Assembly (NCBI GenBank): GCA_020060775.1
Contig: JAGUZN010000171.1
Coordinates: 1-42,263, forward strand
Source: Armatimonadota bacterium
GTDB lineage: Bacteria; Armatimonadota; Hebobacteria; CAIYQO01
Length of the DNA stretch: 42,263 nt
Direction: 5' to 3'
The number at the start of each line of letters is the position of its first letter. Position 1 is the stretch's first letter. The translations under genes were made by a program, and so were the position numbers. Shown here piece after piece: positions 8,359 to 18,882 of the stretch. Below the pieces are notes generated by a model. The model was not told the origin of the DNA, did not search any database, and worked only from the letters and a program-made list of their open reading frames with translations.

Positions 8359-11247
8359 ATGGCAGGGCGCCCGGGGCGCTTGCGATACGCGCAGCGCGGG
8401 CAGGCGCTGATCATGGCCGTGCTGGTCATGTTCATCCTCGCGGGGTTGGCCGGCGTGTTCATCGCCATGATCAACGAGGCGATGGTAGAGTCGGTGCGCG
8501 CGGTCGAGCGCGCCACGCTGGAGAAGGTGCTGCAGGCCGGGCTGCACAAGGCGCAAACCGAGCTGCTCTACAGCGCAGAAGGGGCCGACTGGCGGCCTGA
8601 TCAGGGTCCTGATGGCGAGAACCCCGGCTGGGTCGCCTACAGCGGCGCGTTCTACAACGTCAATATCAGCTACGGTGGCACCGATGAGATCACCGTGCTC
8701 CAGCAGAACAGCCCGCTGGACCGCCTGCTGCGCATCGAAGTGGAGGCGCGTTTCACGCTGGACAACCCGCCTGACCCCGATCTCCAATTTTCCGATGACG
8801 CCACCTATGTGCAATACCGCCGGGGATTCCTCAGCGGGAAACGCTTCCTCACGCGCCATCTCGTAGCCTACATGCCCATCGGGCTCACCGATCACCTGCT
8901 GTGGATCACCAATCTCGACGGCAGCACCGAGCCGGCGGTGCTCGGCTCCGACCTGCTGCTGCGCGATCCGCTGGATCCCACGAAAGGCATCACCACCGTT
9001 GACCTTGACTATCTCAACGGCAATCCCACTGATGAGCAACTGAACGACCCGAACAATCAGATCCAGCTCCCGCCGGAGCTCGCCTACCTGCCAGTGTGGG
9101 AAGGCCCCATCCGTAGCGAGGTGGATTTGAAGCTGGGCAATGTGCGCATCGACCTGCGGCAAGATAGTCAGACTTCAGGCCCCAGTAACTACTGGGATAA
9201 GTACCGGGTTTTTCGCCGTGACATCATGCAGGTCGCCGGCGTGGTTTCCGGGTACGACGTGGCATCAGCCTCCTGCCGGGTGTTGTTGATTAACAACCAT
9301 GACGAGACGATTCTCACTCCCGAATTGGTTGAGCGCTCATTAGATCCCTGCGATCCCACGGGAACCGAGCCGAACAGCAATCTGATACTGACCTACCTGC
9401 AATCGCGCGACAACAACCCGCTCATCCGACCAATGCGCGCGCCGCGCATCGATGCCCGCCATCCGGTGACCGGGCTGGATCGCTATCGGGCGCTCACGCG
9501 CGACTCCGGCTTCTGGGTGGAGGCGTATAACACCGGGCACCTCGGCTGGGGCGCCGGCATCTACATCGATAATCCGGAACACCGCCAGCATAACGGCGAC
9601 CTCGACGCCCTGCGCGCGGAATGGTTGAACACTTCTGCCGAGAACTGGGAGATGGGCGTCTACCGTCCCGAGCGGCGGCATGCCGTCGAGATCATCCTGC
9701 ATGACTGGGGGTATGCGAATAACAGCGCCTCCAGCCTCACCTTGCCCTACATCGAACTGCGCCGTCCGGCGGGCGAAAACTTTTACGATGCCGAGAACCA
9801 GCCGGTGGGCGATACGATGCGCATGCCGTATCCGCGCAATGGGGTGATTTACGCCGAGGGCAACGTGATCGTGAAGGGGACGCTGCCCGCCTCGCTGGCC
9901 TACGAGCGCGATGATAGCGGCGAGCTTATGCCGCTATACGACCCGGGCTATGATAACGCCCTGTCGCAACGACCGGGCGGCTATGTGGGCTGGGCGACGG
10001 CGGATGATGAATCCGGCCATCATATCGAGTACTACGTGTCCCCGGAGAACCGCCGCTACGACCTCACCATCGTCAGCGGGGGCACAGTGTATCTGGAAGG
10101 AAATCTCTTAAGTCCCGCCTCGCGAAAGAACCATTACGTATCCAATAGGCAAACAGGGGAGACGACGGCCATCGACTCCGGCTCGGTTTACGACAGCAAG
10201 CTGGCGTTAATGGCGATGGATTGCGTGTGTCTGAACCCGACCAAGTTTTTCGACACCGAAGTGCCGCCCGATACCAACACCGCGCAGAGCGATTCCTATT
10301 ACCGCTCGAACGGCAGCCAGCAGATCCGCCTGACCTTCTCGCTGGCCGGCGAGGTGGATCAAAACACGCGCATCCTGTTGCGCCATGCCGGCGAGGCGGG
10401 GCTGTTCAATCCGCTGTATTGCACAGTGCGCATGCGCGTCAACGGCGAGTTGTACCCGTGGGATCCGACCTCCATCAATCCCTACGATTTCTACTTCTGC
10501 GATCCGACTTTCTACGCCACGTTGACGGGCATTACCAACAATCAGTGGAGCCCGGCCTTCTTCGACCCGAACTGGCTGCTGCAGCTCTGGGGCGTCGGCT
10601 CCGGACGGCCGAATTTGCTGGGGAACGGCGCGCAGAACGTCATCGAACTCGAATGGGTGGGTGGCAACACCGATTACCTGCTGAGCGCGGGCGGCCCGCA
10701 GTTCGGCGGCGGCTTCCTGGTGACCCCGGCCGATGTGCAGATCGATGCCCTGCTCTATGCCCAGCGCGGCAACTGGTTCATCATCCCCGGCCGCTTCTAC
10801 AACGAGAGCACCGACCCCCAATTGCAGAATATCGACTGGCCGTTGCCGAAATATAAGGAACCGCTGGACATCCGCATTATCGTCAACGGGGCGATTGTGG
10901 AAAATCGCCCGGCGCCGCCCGATGCCCAACGGCAGTGGATGGAGCGCTGGCGCGGCTCCAACCTGAACTACTTCCATCATACGATCACCAAGGATGGCGC
11001 TGATTGGTCAGACATGTGGGATCCTGGAGAAGCAGACCCACCCCACGAGTGGAATGCTGCTGCCTGGCGATGGCCGAAGCGGCGCATGGGCATCCAGTAC
11101 CATTACGATGCCACGTTGATGCGCCCGGCCTGTTTCACGGTGAACAGTGTGAATGTCGACCAACTGCGTTACGATTATCGCCCACGACTGCCGAAACTCC
11201 CGGTGAGCCCGGACGTACTATCCTTTGGCAAGGTGACAAATCTGTAA
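8359..11247 (+). CDS. Giant minor-pilin-like protein, GspK/PilX type
   Basis: ATG 8359 is preferred over the track's GTG 8311 because GAGG lies 6 bases upstream. The N-terminus has AQRG|QALIMAVLVMFILAGLAG, then NEAMVESVRAVERATLEKVLQAGLHKAQTEL. This is the RGxALIxxLxxLxxLxxLG pattern of PilX/GspK proteins, which lack the Glu+5 of other pilins. A helix of similar type follows the membrane segment in those families. The passenger of about 900 residues includes two short similar strands, NGVIYAEGNVIVKG and IVSGGTVYLEGNL, a pattern I associate with DUF4900/PilX-like proteins and beta-helical folds. Normal GspK proteins have about 330 residues. GspK is known to cap the pseudopilus tip, so this one may sit at the apex and contact the giant proteins encoded next. 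Confidence 0.75.
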   Translation: MAGRPGRLRYAQRGQALIMAVLVMFILAGLAGVFIAMINEAMVESVRAVERATLEKVLQAGLHKAQTELLYSAEGADWRPDQGPDGENPGWVAYSGAFYNVNISYGGTDEITVLQQNSPLDRLLRIEVEARFTLDNPPDPDLQFSDDATYVQYRRGFLSGKRFLTRHLVAYMPIGLTDHLLWITNLDGSTEPAVLGSDLLLRDPLDPTKGITTVDLDYLNGNPTDEQLNDPNNQIQLPPELAYLPVWEGPIRSEVDLKLGNVRIDLRQDSQTSGPSNYWDKYRVFRRDIMQVAGVVSGYDVASASCRVLLINNHDETILTPELVERSLDPCDPTGTEPNSNLILTYLQSRDNNPLIRPMRAPRIDARHPVTGLDRYRALTRDSGFWVEAYNTGHLGWGAGIYIDNPEHRQHNGDLDALRAEWLNTSAENWEMGVYRPERRHAVEIILHDWGYANNSASSLTLPYIELRRPAGENFYDAENQPVGDTMRMPYPRNGVIYAEGNVIVKGTLPASLAYERDDSGELMPLYDPGYDNALSQRPGGYVGWATADDESGHHIEYYVSPENRRYDLTIVSGGTVYLEGNLLSPASRKNHYVSNRQTGETTAIDSGSVYDSKLALMAMDCVCLNPTKFFDTEVPPDTNTAQSDSYYRSNGSQQIRLTFSLAGEVDQNTRILLRHAGEAGLFNPLYCTVRMRVNGELYPWDPTSINPYDFYFCDPTFYATLTGITNNQWSPAFFDPNWLLQLWGVGSGRPNLLGNGAQNVIELEWVGGNTDYLLSAGGPQFGGGFLVTPADVQIDALLYAQRGNWFIIPGRFYNESTDPQLQNIDWPLPKYKEPLDIRIIVNGAIVENRPAPPDAQRQWMERWRGSNLNYFHHTITKDGADWSDMWDPGEADPPHEWNAAAWRWPKRRMGIQYHYDATLMRPACFTVNSVNVDQLRYDYRPRLPKLPVSPDVLSFGKVTNL

Positions 11248-11340
11248 GTTCGGCCTGGCGCAACGAGACCGGATTCGCAGTAGTGCGCTTTCCGGCCCGG
11301 AGCTTGCCTGGATGGCAGGGAGAGGGCTGTGCGGAGCGCC

Positions 11341-14300
11341 ATGTGTTCACGCAGAAAGCGGATATCCATGCGGAACGTTATGAGAAACCGAACATTCCTC
11401 ATCATCACGTTGCTGGCATGCCTGGCGTGTCTGCTGCCTTCCTGCGCCTGGGCCTTGCCCATTGTGACCACGGATAACATGACGGCCGAGCGCAAATTCC
11501 GCGTGTGCATGTTGCTCATGGAGAGCCAGAAGAATACAGTTGGCGGCACGAGTTATTCGTATTGGAACCATGACCCCTGGTTCTTGCCCGTATTGATACA
11601 TAGTCCACTGCTGCCCGCCGGCTGGGAACTGTACAACCCGATGGCCCCATCCTATCTGCCGGCCAACCCCACGCCCACCGCAACTCCCGGCTCGGAGTAT
11701 CTCGACCAGGATCTCTGGAGCAGTGGCGATGGCTACGCGAAAGACAGCAAGGGCCAGGTGAACAGGAATAATTGGTACACCAACAGTCGCCATTGGGGCA
11801 CAGCACCCAATAACCAGTTACTGCCCGGGGTGAGCCCGGTCACCAAAGATGATCCCGCCTACTGGGCCGTGAAGCTGAACGAGAATAGCCTGGATGCGCT
11901 GGTGCACTTCGATCTGCTCATTATCAACGGCATGGGCGCCAGCACGCTGTCCAACCGCGAACGCGACATGCTGCGCTTCCTGTTGGAGCGCGGCGCCACC
12001 ATCTGGATCAACAACTCGCAGCGCGATGGCCTGCAAGTGTACAATTTCTTCCTCGACCCCGAGGTCGAGTTCAACTCCGGGCCGTATGGTGCGAACCCCA
12101 CGGCGCGGTTGAAAAAAACCGACCAGGACCACTGGTTGATGACCGCCGTCTACCGCCTTTCGGATAACGAAGTGCAGTTCCTGCGCGATAAGTTCACCGA
12201 TGGGAACTACATCAAGGAAGGGGTGGCGGACAGCGCGACCTCCACCTCCCTCATCCGCGAGGTCGTGCGCCTGCAGCAGTCGACCGGGGGGCTCGAGCCG
12301 GCGATTGCCGCTGGCCGCGTGGGCAATGGCCAGCTTATTCTCACTGCGACCGACATCATGGGCGGGGTCTCCGACTGGTGGGAATACCAGCACAACGGCA
12401 ATCGCTTCAATACCGGCGCCAGCTTGACCGATCCGACTGATCCCGACAGCATGCCGGACCCGCTCACCCCCACGCATCCCAATGCGCATACCATGCTGAA
12501 TACCTGGCCGTACCAGCGCGGCATGGACCCGCATGCCAATTTAGGCGGTGGGTTACCGGACAAGCATGATGTCTACCCGGCGTGCTGTAAACTCGTCTTC
12601 AACCTGCTGGCGCGCCCGGCGAACTGGCACATGGTGGGTGGCAACGTCACCGCCACGCGCGCCTACGATAACACCTTTGCCGCGTCTCTGGGGCGCGGGT
12701 GGACGGATACCTTCAACGCGCTCGGCGATCCGGTGTCCTACGGCGATTACGTGGCGGTCACCGGCAACACCCTCACCGATACCACGGCTAATGCGGCGCA
12801 ATTTGCCACCGAACTCCGCGTGTACCGCACACGCCGAGTGAGCGATGAACACGGCTCGCCCCTCGACTATCCGTACGGGCTCTACGATGAGGACGGCGCG
12901 TTGCTGTCGCCGGCAACGTCATCAGCCGTGCGCCCGGCCTGGTGGCGCAGTGCCTACCGGGGCACGCTGACCCCCTGGTACACGGAAGACGTGACCGCGG
13001 GTAGCGAGATGGACCTCTGCTTCGTGCGCACGAGCAGCCACTGGGTAGGCTCGCCGGTGTTCGGCACGCAAACCGTGAGCGTCGACGGCAAGGTGGTCAC
13101 GCGCACGGTGCTGTACGCACTGAAGTCGTCCTACGACAGCGTGAACGATAAGTGGAATTATTACCCGGTCTGCATCCCGCTCGACCCCTACATCACCACG
13201 CCGACGGCCGACGCGCCGCAGGTGGGCGATGACAAGTGGCGGAATCTGAGTTTTGCCGACTTCAACAACCATATCGGCCTCCCGCGGGCATCGATGACCC
13301 TGTCCAACAACCGGTTGGTCGTCACCACGTTTGGCAAGACGACCGATGACTCGCCCTGGCGCATCGATATCATCGATACGCGCAGCGGTGATGTGCGCGC
13401 CGGCGTGGGCGGCAGCCCGGCGTGGAATGCGCACTTCCGCCCCAGCGGGCCGGCCACATTGGTGACCGCGCAGGTCGAGTTTGAAGCCTCGGACATGGAG
13501 ACCGGCGCCAAGCACACGGCCATCACCACATCGAATTACAACCCCTATTCTCCACAGTTGCGCCGGGATACCGTGGAGGTGCTGGCGGTCGCCGGCGAGT
13601 ATTACAGCGCCACCGCGCCGACCGCCGCCCAGCCCGCGGTCTTCCTCATTCCGCCGACGTTCAGCGTGAAGTTGACGCCGCCGCGCGAAGTGCTCTCGCG
13701 CGTGCCCGGCGATATGCGGCTGATCGAAGGTACGACTCCCGAGGAGACCGATAAAAATCCCCAGCCGCACCTGGTGCATGTGATCGGCAATCCGGGCAGC
13801 GAGTTCCGGCAGAAACAGTTGCTCATGCTGAAGGCGGGGGGCGGCATGCTCAAGCTCACCTTCCGCAACTGGGACGTCTTCCTGCCGCAGGATCCGAATA
13901 ATCCGCAGTGGAATCAGGACACGAATTCCCTCACCTGGCCGTTGACCGTGGCATATACGCCCGAACGCAGCTCCACCAACGTGACGCCCGGCGTGCCGCA
14001 GGGGCCGGTATATCTGAAGAATCTGTACCTCGACATGGGCTATCCGCTGCTGTTGCAGGGCACACAGCGCGTCGATCTGGGCGCGCGACCCACCCTGCGC
14101 CTGATCGATGGCACGGACCCCTCGAACTACGGCCATCTGGTGGATGCGCCGCCGCTCGTTTTCCGCGATCAGATGGTGGTGGGCACGAGCACGGCGACCG
14201 ATACGGCGTATCCAGCCCTGACAAACAGCGCCGCGGTGCCCCGTGCGATCAGTCAATACCGCGGTGGGATGTTGGGCGGTGTACGCCTGAAACATTACAG

Positions 14301-17300
14301 TCTGTCCGAATTACGCTCGCCCGGCACCAATCCGCTGCAGGCGGAACACGCCTGGCAGTTCCACGGCGACACGCATGGGCCGTCCGATCTGGCCGAGCAG
14401 CAGTACTACTGGCGCAGTAACTTCCCCTATCCCCCGGCAGTGAGCGGGGATACGATCTTTACCACCGCCGCCTACCATGGGCGGGGCGATGCCCTCGGCA
14501 CCCCCGAGAGCTATCGTCCGTTGAGCATGACTGATTTCAGCAATCCGTTCACGCGCTATCGCGGTACGCTCTATGCCGTCGACCCTGACACCTCACGCTA
14601 TCTGTGCCAAACGGTCACCGTCGGCAACGTGCAGGATGCCGGCATGTTCGGCTACCTCGACCCGGGGCAGCGCGTGCGCTTCCGCATCACCCAGCAAGCG
14701 CCCCCGCCGGACGCCGGATATACGAGCCAGGAGTATCGCTACGAGGTGCGCATCGCCGAGAATCCCGGCGAATTCGAGTGGCGGGCGGAGCGACGGCAAT
14801 ACAATGCCACCGCGGGATGGACGGCCTGGCAGGAGGCGCAGGCCTGGACCGCTCCACAAGTGATCACGTTCGGCGAACAGTTGCTGATGAACGGCGTATA
14901 TGTGCGTTTCGCCAATACCACGTTCAGCACCGGGGAACTGTGGTCCACCGATCAGGCGCAGTATCAGCTCTGCATCAGGGCGACCGAGGTAGGTCGCGAG
15001 GGCGCACTGCGCGTTGGCGGGCGCGCCCTGTTGAAAGTCAACTATCCCCTGGATGCCCTGCAAAGTTATACCTGGGATCTGGGGACGATCACCGGCATCC
15101 GCCAGGACCTGGACTTCGCGGCCAATGGGTGTTACTGGCTCACCTTCAGTCGCCCGCGCCGCGAGGATGCGCAGTTGCTGCAAGACTTCGTGAGTGCCGA
15201 GAACATGGCGGTGCTCGTCGCCACCAGCGTGCCGCATGTGAGCCATGTGCAGGGCTGGGCGGCCATCACCGGCGCGGAACCGATCCGCACGTATAATAAT
15301 GGGAGCGCCATCCGCCTGAGCGAAGGCTTCTGTGGAGCGGTGAGCAGCGACGAGGCGGTAAACCCTGACCGACGGCTGAAATCGCTGCCGCAGGAAGTAA
15401 TGATCGGCTTCGACCCGACAACGGACCTGCCGTACACCTGCCACGAGAGCACGACGCTGGATGCCGCACGCCCAGGATCGGACCCGATCGCCATCGTGGA
15501 CCAGCCGAACTTCCTGCCCACTGCCTGGGCGAACCTCGACCACTACTATATCCCGCGCGCGTCAACCACGCAGTTTACCAATGAAGCTTCCCGCATCATC
15601 GATTTCAATTTCGTGGTCGATTATCGTCTGGGCCGCATTGAATTGAATCCACAGTATGCGGGTGAGTTTGCCGACCGTTTCGTGGTCGTGCACTATCGCA
15701 CCCACGAGCGCGTGGGCGCTACCGCGCCGCAGAACGTGCACCATGCCGAGATCATGTACGTGCCCTCGCAGATCAAATGGGCCTATCACTTCCCGGATGC
15801 CATCCCCGACAGCGGTCCCGTGGTGGCGGGCAACCTCGTGTACGTATCCGCCTGGCAGTTGACAGCCGGCAATTATTGGCAACCGGTGCTCTACGCCTTC
15901 GACGCCCAGCCGCAGAGTCCGCTTGACGTGCAACCCTTATGGGTGCAACGCCTTGACACGCGCATCGACGGCGCGGCGCCGCTGCCCTATCGCGGCGTCA
16001 CTTCGCCCATCCCGACCGCCGCGGGGTTGCTGCTCGGCGCGGCGTTGAAAGGCAGTTCGACCAACCAACTGGCGCTGTTCACGGATCGCGGCACGCTCAT
16101 TGCCGACGGACATCGCCTGCTGCGCATCGATGCGGATGGCCAGGTCACCTGGCAGGCGACCGCTACCCGCAATTATGATCCCGCTGCCCTGCGGTCGAGC
16201 AATGCGCTGTCGCGCAGCATCGGCATCACGCAGCAGGACTTCACGCTGATCAACCGCCTGCATCGCCTGAACAACGGCAATCTGCTGCTCTGCGACACCG
16301 GCGGCAACCGCGTGCTGGAGATGGCGCGCGATGGCCAGGTGGTGTGGCAATATCCCGATGGCGACCTGACCTACATCGACCCGGACTTCACGGTGACCGG
16401 GACGCCGCTGCGCGACCAGGATACCTTGAATACGGTGATTCGTAAGCCGACCGAAAAAGCGTACCGTCTGAACGGACCGCGCGATGTCCGCCGTTACTAT
16501 GCCCCGGATGTGACCGTCTCTTCGATCTATTGGAGCGGCATCGACTTTGGAGCAGCCACTATCCGCTGGGAGACGACGCTCATCGCCGACACCGGCAACA
16601 ATCGCATCATCGAAGTGTACCGCCCACTGGTACGGCTGGATACGCTCGACGACCCCGCCTCGCCGTTGAATGCGAACTACACGCTGGCGCGCGGTTTCCA
16701 CTACCGGCCGGATATGACCTGGTATCTCGACGGCCCGGCCCTGCGCGAATCGGTGCGCATCCTTGCCGACTCGCGCGTGCTCCTTGACAATCAACCGCTG
16801 ACACAGCCGCTGCAATACGTTGCCGCCGCCCGCTATCCGGGGCCGGATAACCGCATCATCGCCACCCAGCCGGAGTTGGACCCGGTGTGGAAGGATGTGC
16901 AGACGCGCGAACTGCTGGTTGCCGTGGGCAACCCCGCCGTCGATCCGTATAACCCCGGCAGCTACTTGCGCACGCTGCGCTTGAGTGTGCCGCGATTGGT
17001 CGCCCCCGCGGATATCCGCAACTACGCCAGCCTCACCGCGGCTGCTGCGGGCGGCGCCACGGTCGTCACGGTCGACGATACGTCGGAATTTTCCATTGGC
17101 CAGGCAGTCTATATCGTCGCGGCGGGCAACCCGAATGACTGGCAGGAGCTTGGCACGATCACCTGGATTGACGCCGCCAACAGCCGCATCATGGTGGAAA
17201 AGGCGCTGAAGGCCGGAGGCTTCGCGGCGAACAGCCGCCTCTTCTCCTCCTCCGTGCGCCAGCGCATTCCTTCCGAGGGGTCGCGCGTCATCACCCAGCG

Positions 17301-18882
17301 GCTGGTAACCTTGATGGCCGATGTTGTGCTGGCCGATCAGGTGCTGTCGGTCGACAGCATTGCCGACTTGCAGGTCGGGCAACGGGTCGAGATCAATAAC
17401 GTGCGTCTGAACCGCAAGGAATCGTTGGGGTACATCACGGCGATCGATCCGGTGAATCGGCGCATCACCGTCAGCGCGCCGGTGCAGGCGACCGCGGGGT
17501 ATCCGGCTGATTCGACCATCACCGCTTCCACGGTGCCATCGATCGTGCGCAACTACGTCGGCCTCATCCAGGATGCCCCGTTGGGCGCGCAGACCTTCGC
17601 GGTCGAGTATACGCGCACCTTGCAGGTCGGGCAGGACGTGTTCATCCGCAATCCGCTCGATGATTCGATTCAGGAACTCGGAGCTATCACCGCCATCGAT
17701 CCGATTCTGCGCACCGTCACTGTCGCCCGTCCGCTGCTGAAGGCGTTCCCCGCCGCCAGCCTGCTGGTACGAAAAGAGGCCAATGCCCTGGCTATCCGGC
17801 CCAAGCATGCGGCGCTGGCGTCAGATGGGGCGCTCAATGCGACCATCCTGTCCTTGCTCGATGCGGCGCCGTTCAAAGTCGGCGATGCGGTGTACATCCG
17901 CAACATCGCCACCGGCGCGCGCCAGGACCTCGGCGCGGTGACGGCGGTGGTAGGGAACCAGGTAACGGTGACGAATCCGCTGACCGCGGTGTATGGCGCA
18001 GAGGTGAGCACGCTCTTCATTGTCGGCACGGTGAGCGATGACTATGCCCACGTGCATCAGCTTGACATGGTGGTGCAACCGGTCAGTGCGTTTGCCTGGT
18101 TGGATAACGTGGCGGGCAATGGCAGCGCCGGCAGCCTCTCCATCCAGGTGGCCGATGCCTCGGGATTCCGTGCCGGGTATGAAGCCATGCTGGTCGATAT
18201 GGACGATGAAGAGTACGAGACGGTGATCATTGCCGGCATCGCCGGCAATACCATCACCCTGCAGACGCCATTGCAGAGTAACTATACGCTCGGCTGGAGC
18301 TACCTGACCGGCATACGGGAAGAGGTACGCGCCCTGGTCGTCGACGACGCCGGCGTGCGCGAAGTTCCGCTCGACCCGACGCGGCAGGATGCGCCGGTCT
18401 TTGAAATGGACCAGGCCCAGTACCGCATCGCGCTCAACGATGTCAACTGGGACTACCTCGTCGACTGGCGGTATCCGCAGTTGTCAACCTACGAGAGCCA
18501 GCAGCGTAAAGACACCTTAACGGCATGGCGGGCGGATTCGCGCTTTGCGCCGGTTTCCGTACTGCGCGTCAGTCCGGGGACAGGGGCGGAAGATGGCACG
18601 CCGGCCACCTCGCGCCGTGTGCGCTACCTGATCGCGAACATGAACACGGTGCCCTCAACGCAGTTGGAAGCGCGCATCAACGGGACCGCGCAGCGCCGTG
18701 TGCACCTGTTCGAGGCACAGTGGGTGGATAACCGCGTGACCGGTGTGCCGCCGCTCGGGTGGGGCATCGTGAGTGCCGACCTGCAGTACTACCTGTATCC
18801 CGACCCGTTGTGGTCGACCTTCCCCAACCTGCCCGGATGGACCTATCCGTTGGAGCAGCCGTTGGGCCTGGCAGTGGATTAA
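11341..18882 (+). CDS. Giant secreted protein: DUF4159-like domain, propeller repeats, five module A copies
   Basis: This is a single uninterrupted frame of about 2513 codons. The signal peptide contains FLIITLLACLACLLPSCAWA; the start could be ATG 11341 (GGAG 4 bases upstream), ATG 11368 or GTG 11329. The first 400 residues contain LDALVHFDLLIINGMG, then LSNRERDMLRFLLERGATIWI, resembling DUF4159-type Rossmann-like domains. A module B copy lies at about 14675-14980. Propeller-like strands follow: IKWAYHFPDAIPDSGPVVAGNLVYVSAW (PQQ type), and NHL-type LLLCDTGGNRVLEMARDGQVVWQYP and LIADTGNNRIIEVYRP. Five consecutive module A copies fill about 17020-18330. The C-terminus shows no anchor or sorting signal. 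It lies between the PilX-like gene and the still larger propeller protein, so a role as pilus-associated or surface-exposed protein is inferred; no enzyme activity can be assigned. Confidence 0.75.
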   Translation: MCSRRKRISMRNVMRNRTFLIITLLACLACLLPSCAWALPIVTTDNMTAERKFRVCMLLMESQKNTVGGTSYSYWNHDPWFLPVLIHSPLLPAGWELYNPMAPSYLPANPTPTATPGSEYLDQDLWSSGDGYAKDSKGQVNRNNWYTNSRHWGTAPNNQLLPGVSPVTKDDPAYWAVKLNENSLDALVHFDLLIINGMGASTLSNRERDMLRFLLERGATIWINNSQRDGLQVYNFFLDPEVEFNSGPYGANPTARLKKTDQDHWLMTAVYRLSDNEVQFLRDKFTDGNYIKEGVADSATSTSLIREVVRLQQSTGGLEPAIAAGRVGNGQLILTATDIMGGVSDWWEYQHNGNRFNTGASLTDPTDPDSMPDPLTPTHPNAHTMLNTWPYQRGMDPHANLGGGLPDKHDVYPACCKLVFNLLARPANWHMVGGNVTATRAYDNTFAASLGRGWTDTFNALGDPVSYGDYVAVTGNTLTDTTANAAQFATELRVYRTRRVSDEHGSPLDYPYGLYDEDGALLSPATSSAVRPAWWRSAYRGTLTPWYTEDVTAGSEMDLCFVRTSSHWVGSPVFGTQTVSVDGKVVTRTVLYALKSSYDSVNDKWNYYPVCIPLDPYITTPTADAPQVGDDKWRNLSFADFNNHIGLPRASMTLSNNRLVVTTFGKTTDDSPWRIDIIDTRSGDVRAGVGGSPAWNAHFRPSGPATLVTAQVEFEASDMETGAKHTAITTSNYNPYSPQLRRDTVEVLAVAGEYYSATAPTAAQPAVFLIPPTFSVKLTPPREVLSRVPGDMRLIEGTTPEETDKNPQPHLVHVIGNPGSEFRQKQLLMLKAGGGMLKLTFRNWDVFLPQDPNNPQWNQDTNSLTWPLTVAYTPERSSTNVTPGVPQGPVYLKNLYLDMGYPLLLQGTQRVDLGARPTLRLIDGTDPSNYGHLVDAPPLVFRDQMVVGTSTATDTAYPALTNSAAVPRAISQYRGGMLGGVRLKHYSLSELRSPGTNPLQAEHAWQFHGDTHGPSDLAEQQYYWRSNFPYPPAVSGDTIFTTAAYHGRGDALGTPESYRPLSMTDFSNPFTRYRGTLYAVDPDTSRYLCQTVTVGNVQDAGMFGYLDPGQRVRFRITQQAPPPDAGYTSQEYRYEVRIAENPGEFEWRAERRQYNATAGWTAWQEAQAWTAPQVITFGEQLLMNGVYVRFANTTFSTGELWSTDQAQYQLCIRATEVGREGALRVGGRALLKVNYPLDALQSYTWDLGTITGIRQDLDFAANGCYWLTFSRPRREDAQLLQDFVSAENMAVLVATSVPHVSHVQGWAAITGAEPIRTYNNGSAIRLSEGFCGAVSSDEAVNPDRRLKSLPQEVMIGFDPTTDLPYTCHESTTLDAARPGSDPIAIVDQPNFLPTAWANLDHYYIPRASTTQFTNEASRIIDFNFVVDYRLGRIELNPQYAGEFADRFVVVHYRTHERVGATAPQNVHHAEIMYVPSQIKWAYHFPDAIPDSGPVVAGNLVYVSAWQLTAGNYWQPVLYAFDAQPQSPLDVQPLWVQRLDTRIDGAAPLPYRGVTSPIPTAAGLLLGAALKGSSTNQLALFTDRGTLIADGHRLLRIDADGQVTWQATATRNYDPAALRSSNALSRSIGITQQDFTLINRLHRLNNGNLLLCDTGGNRVLEMARDGQVVWQYPDGDLTYIDPDFTVTGTPLRDQDTLNTVIRKPTEKAYRLNGPRDVRRYYAPDVTVSSIYWSGIDFGAATIRWETTLIADTGNNRIIEVYRPLVRLDTLDDPASPLNANYTLARGFHYRPDMTWYLDGPALRESVRILADSRVLLDNQPLTQPLQYVAAARYPGPDNRIIATQPELDPVWKDVQTRELLVAVGNPAVDPYNPGSYLRTLRLSVPRLVAPADIRNYASLTAAAAGGATVVTVDDTSEFSIGQAVYIVAAGNPNDWQELGTITWIDAANSRIMVEKALKAGGFAANSRLFSSSVRQRIPSEGSRVITQRLVTLMADVVLADQVLSVDSIADLQVGQRVEINNVRLNRKESLGYITAIDPVNRRITVSAPVQATAGYPADSTITASTVPSIVRNYVGLIQDAPLGAQTFAVEYTRTLQVGQDVFIRNPLDDSIQELGAITAIDPILRTVTVARPLLKAFPAASLLVRKEANALAIRPKHAALASDGALNATILSLLDAAPFKVGDAVYIRNIATGARQDLGAVTAVVGNQVTVTNPLTAVYGAEVSTLFIVGTVSDDYAHVHQLDMVVQPVSAFAWLDNVAGNGSAGSLSIQVADASGFRAGYEAMLVDMDDEEYETVIIAGIAGNTITLQTPLQSNYTLGWSYLTGIREEVRALVVDDAGVREVPLDPTRQDAPVFEMDQAQYRIALNDVNWDYLVDWRYPQLSTYESQQRKDTLTAWRADSRFAPVSVLRVSPGTGAEDGTPATSRRVRYLIANMNTVPSTQLEARINGTAQRRVHLFEAQWVDNRVTGVPPLGWGIVSADLQYYLYPDPLWSTFPNLPGWTYPLEQPLGLAVD
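17020..18330 (+). repeat. Five tandem copies of beta module A
   Basis: Within the 2513-aa protein, five successive units of about 70-85 residues share the pattern (hydrophobic) GxxxhxVxxxxxFxVGQxVxIxNxxxxxxQELGxITAIDxxxRxITVxxPL. Approximate unit starts are 17020, 17300, 17550, 17808 and 18097. The clearest matching cores are LQVGQRVEI, LQVGQDVFI and FKVGDAVYI, each followed by TAIDP or TAVVG. The copies differ at both protein and DNA level, so the duplication is old and not a recent slippage array. Confidence 0.7.

Noticed and set aside
15937-17808. 623-aa open frame on the minus strand (and similar long antisense frames at 20672-22042, 26729-28477, 29699-31207, 5202-6527, 12922-14295)
   Set aside because: All lie fully inside strong plus-strand genes, read as low-complexity Arg/Gly/His-rich protein and are expected shadows of GC-rich codon use.
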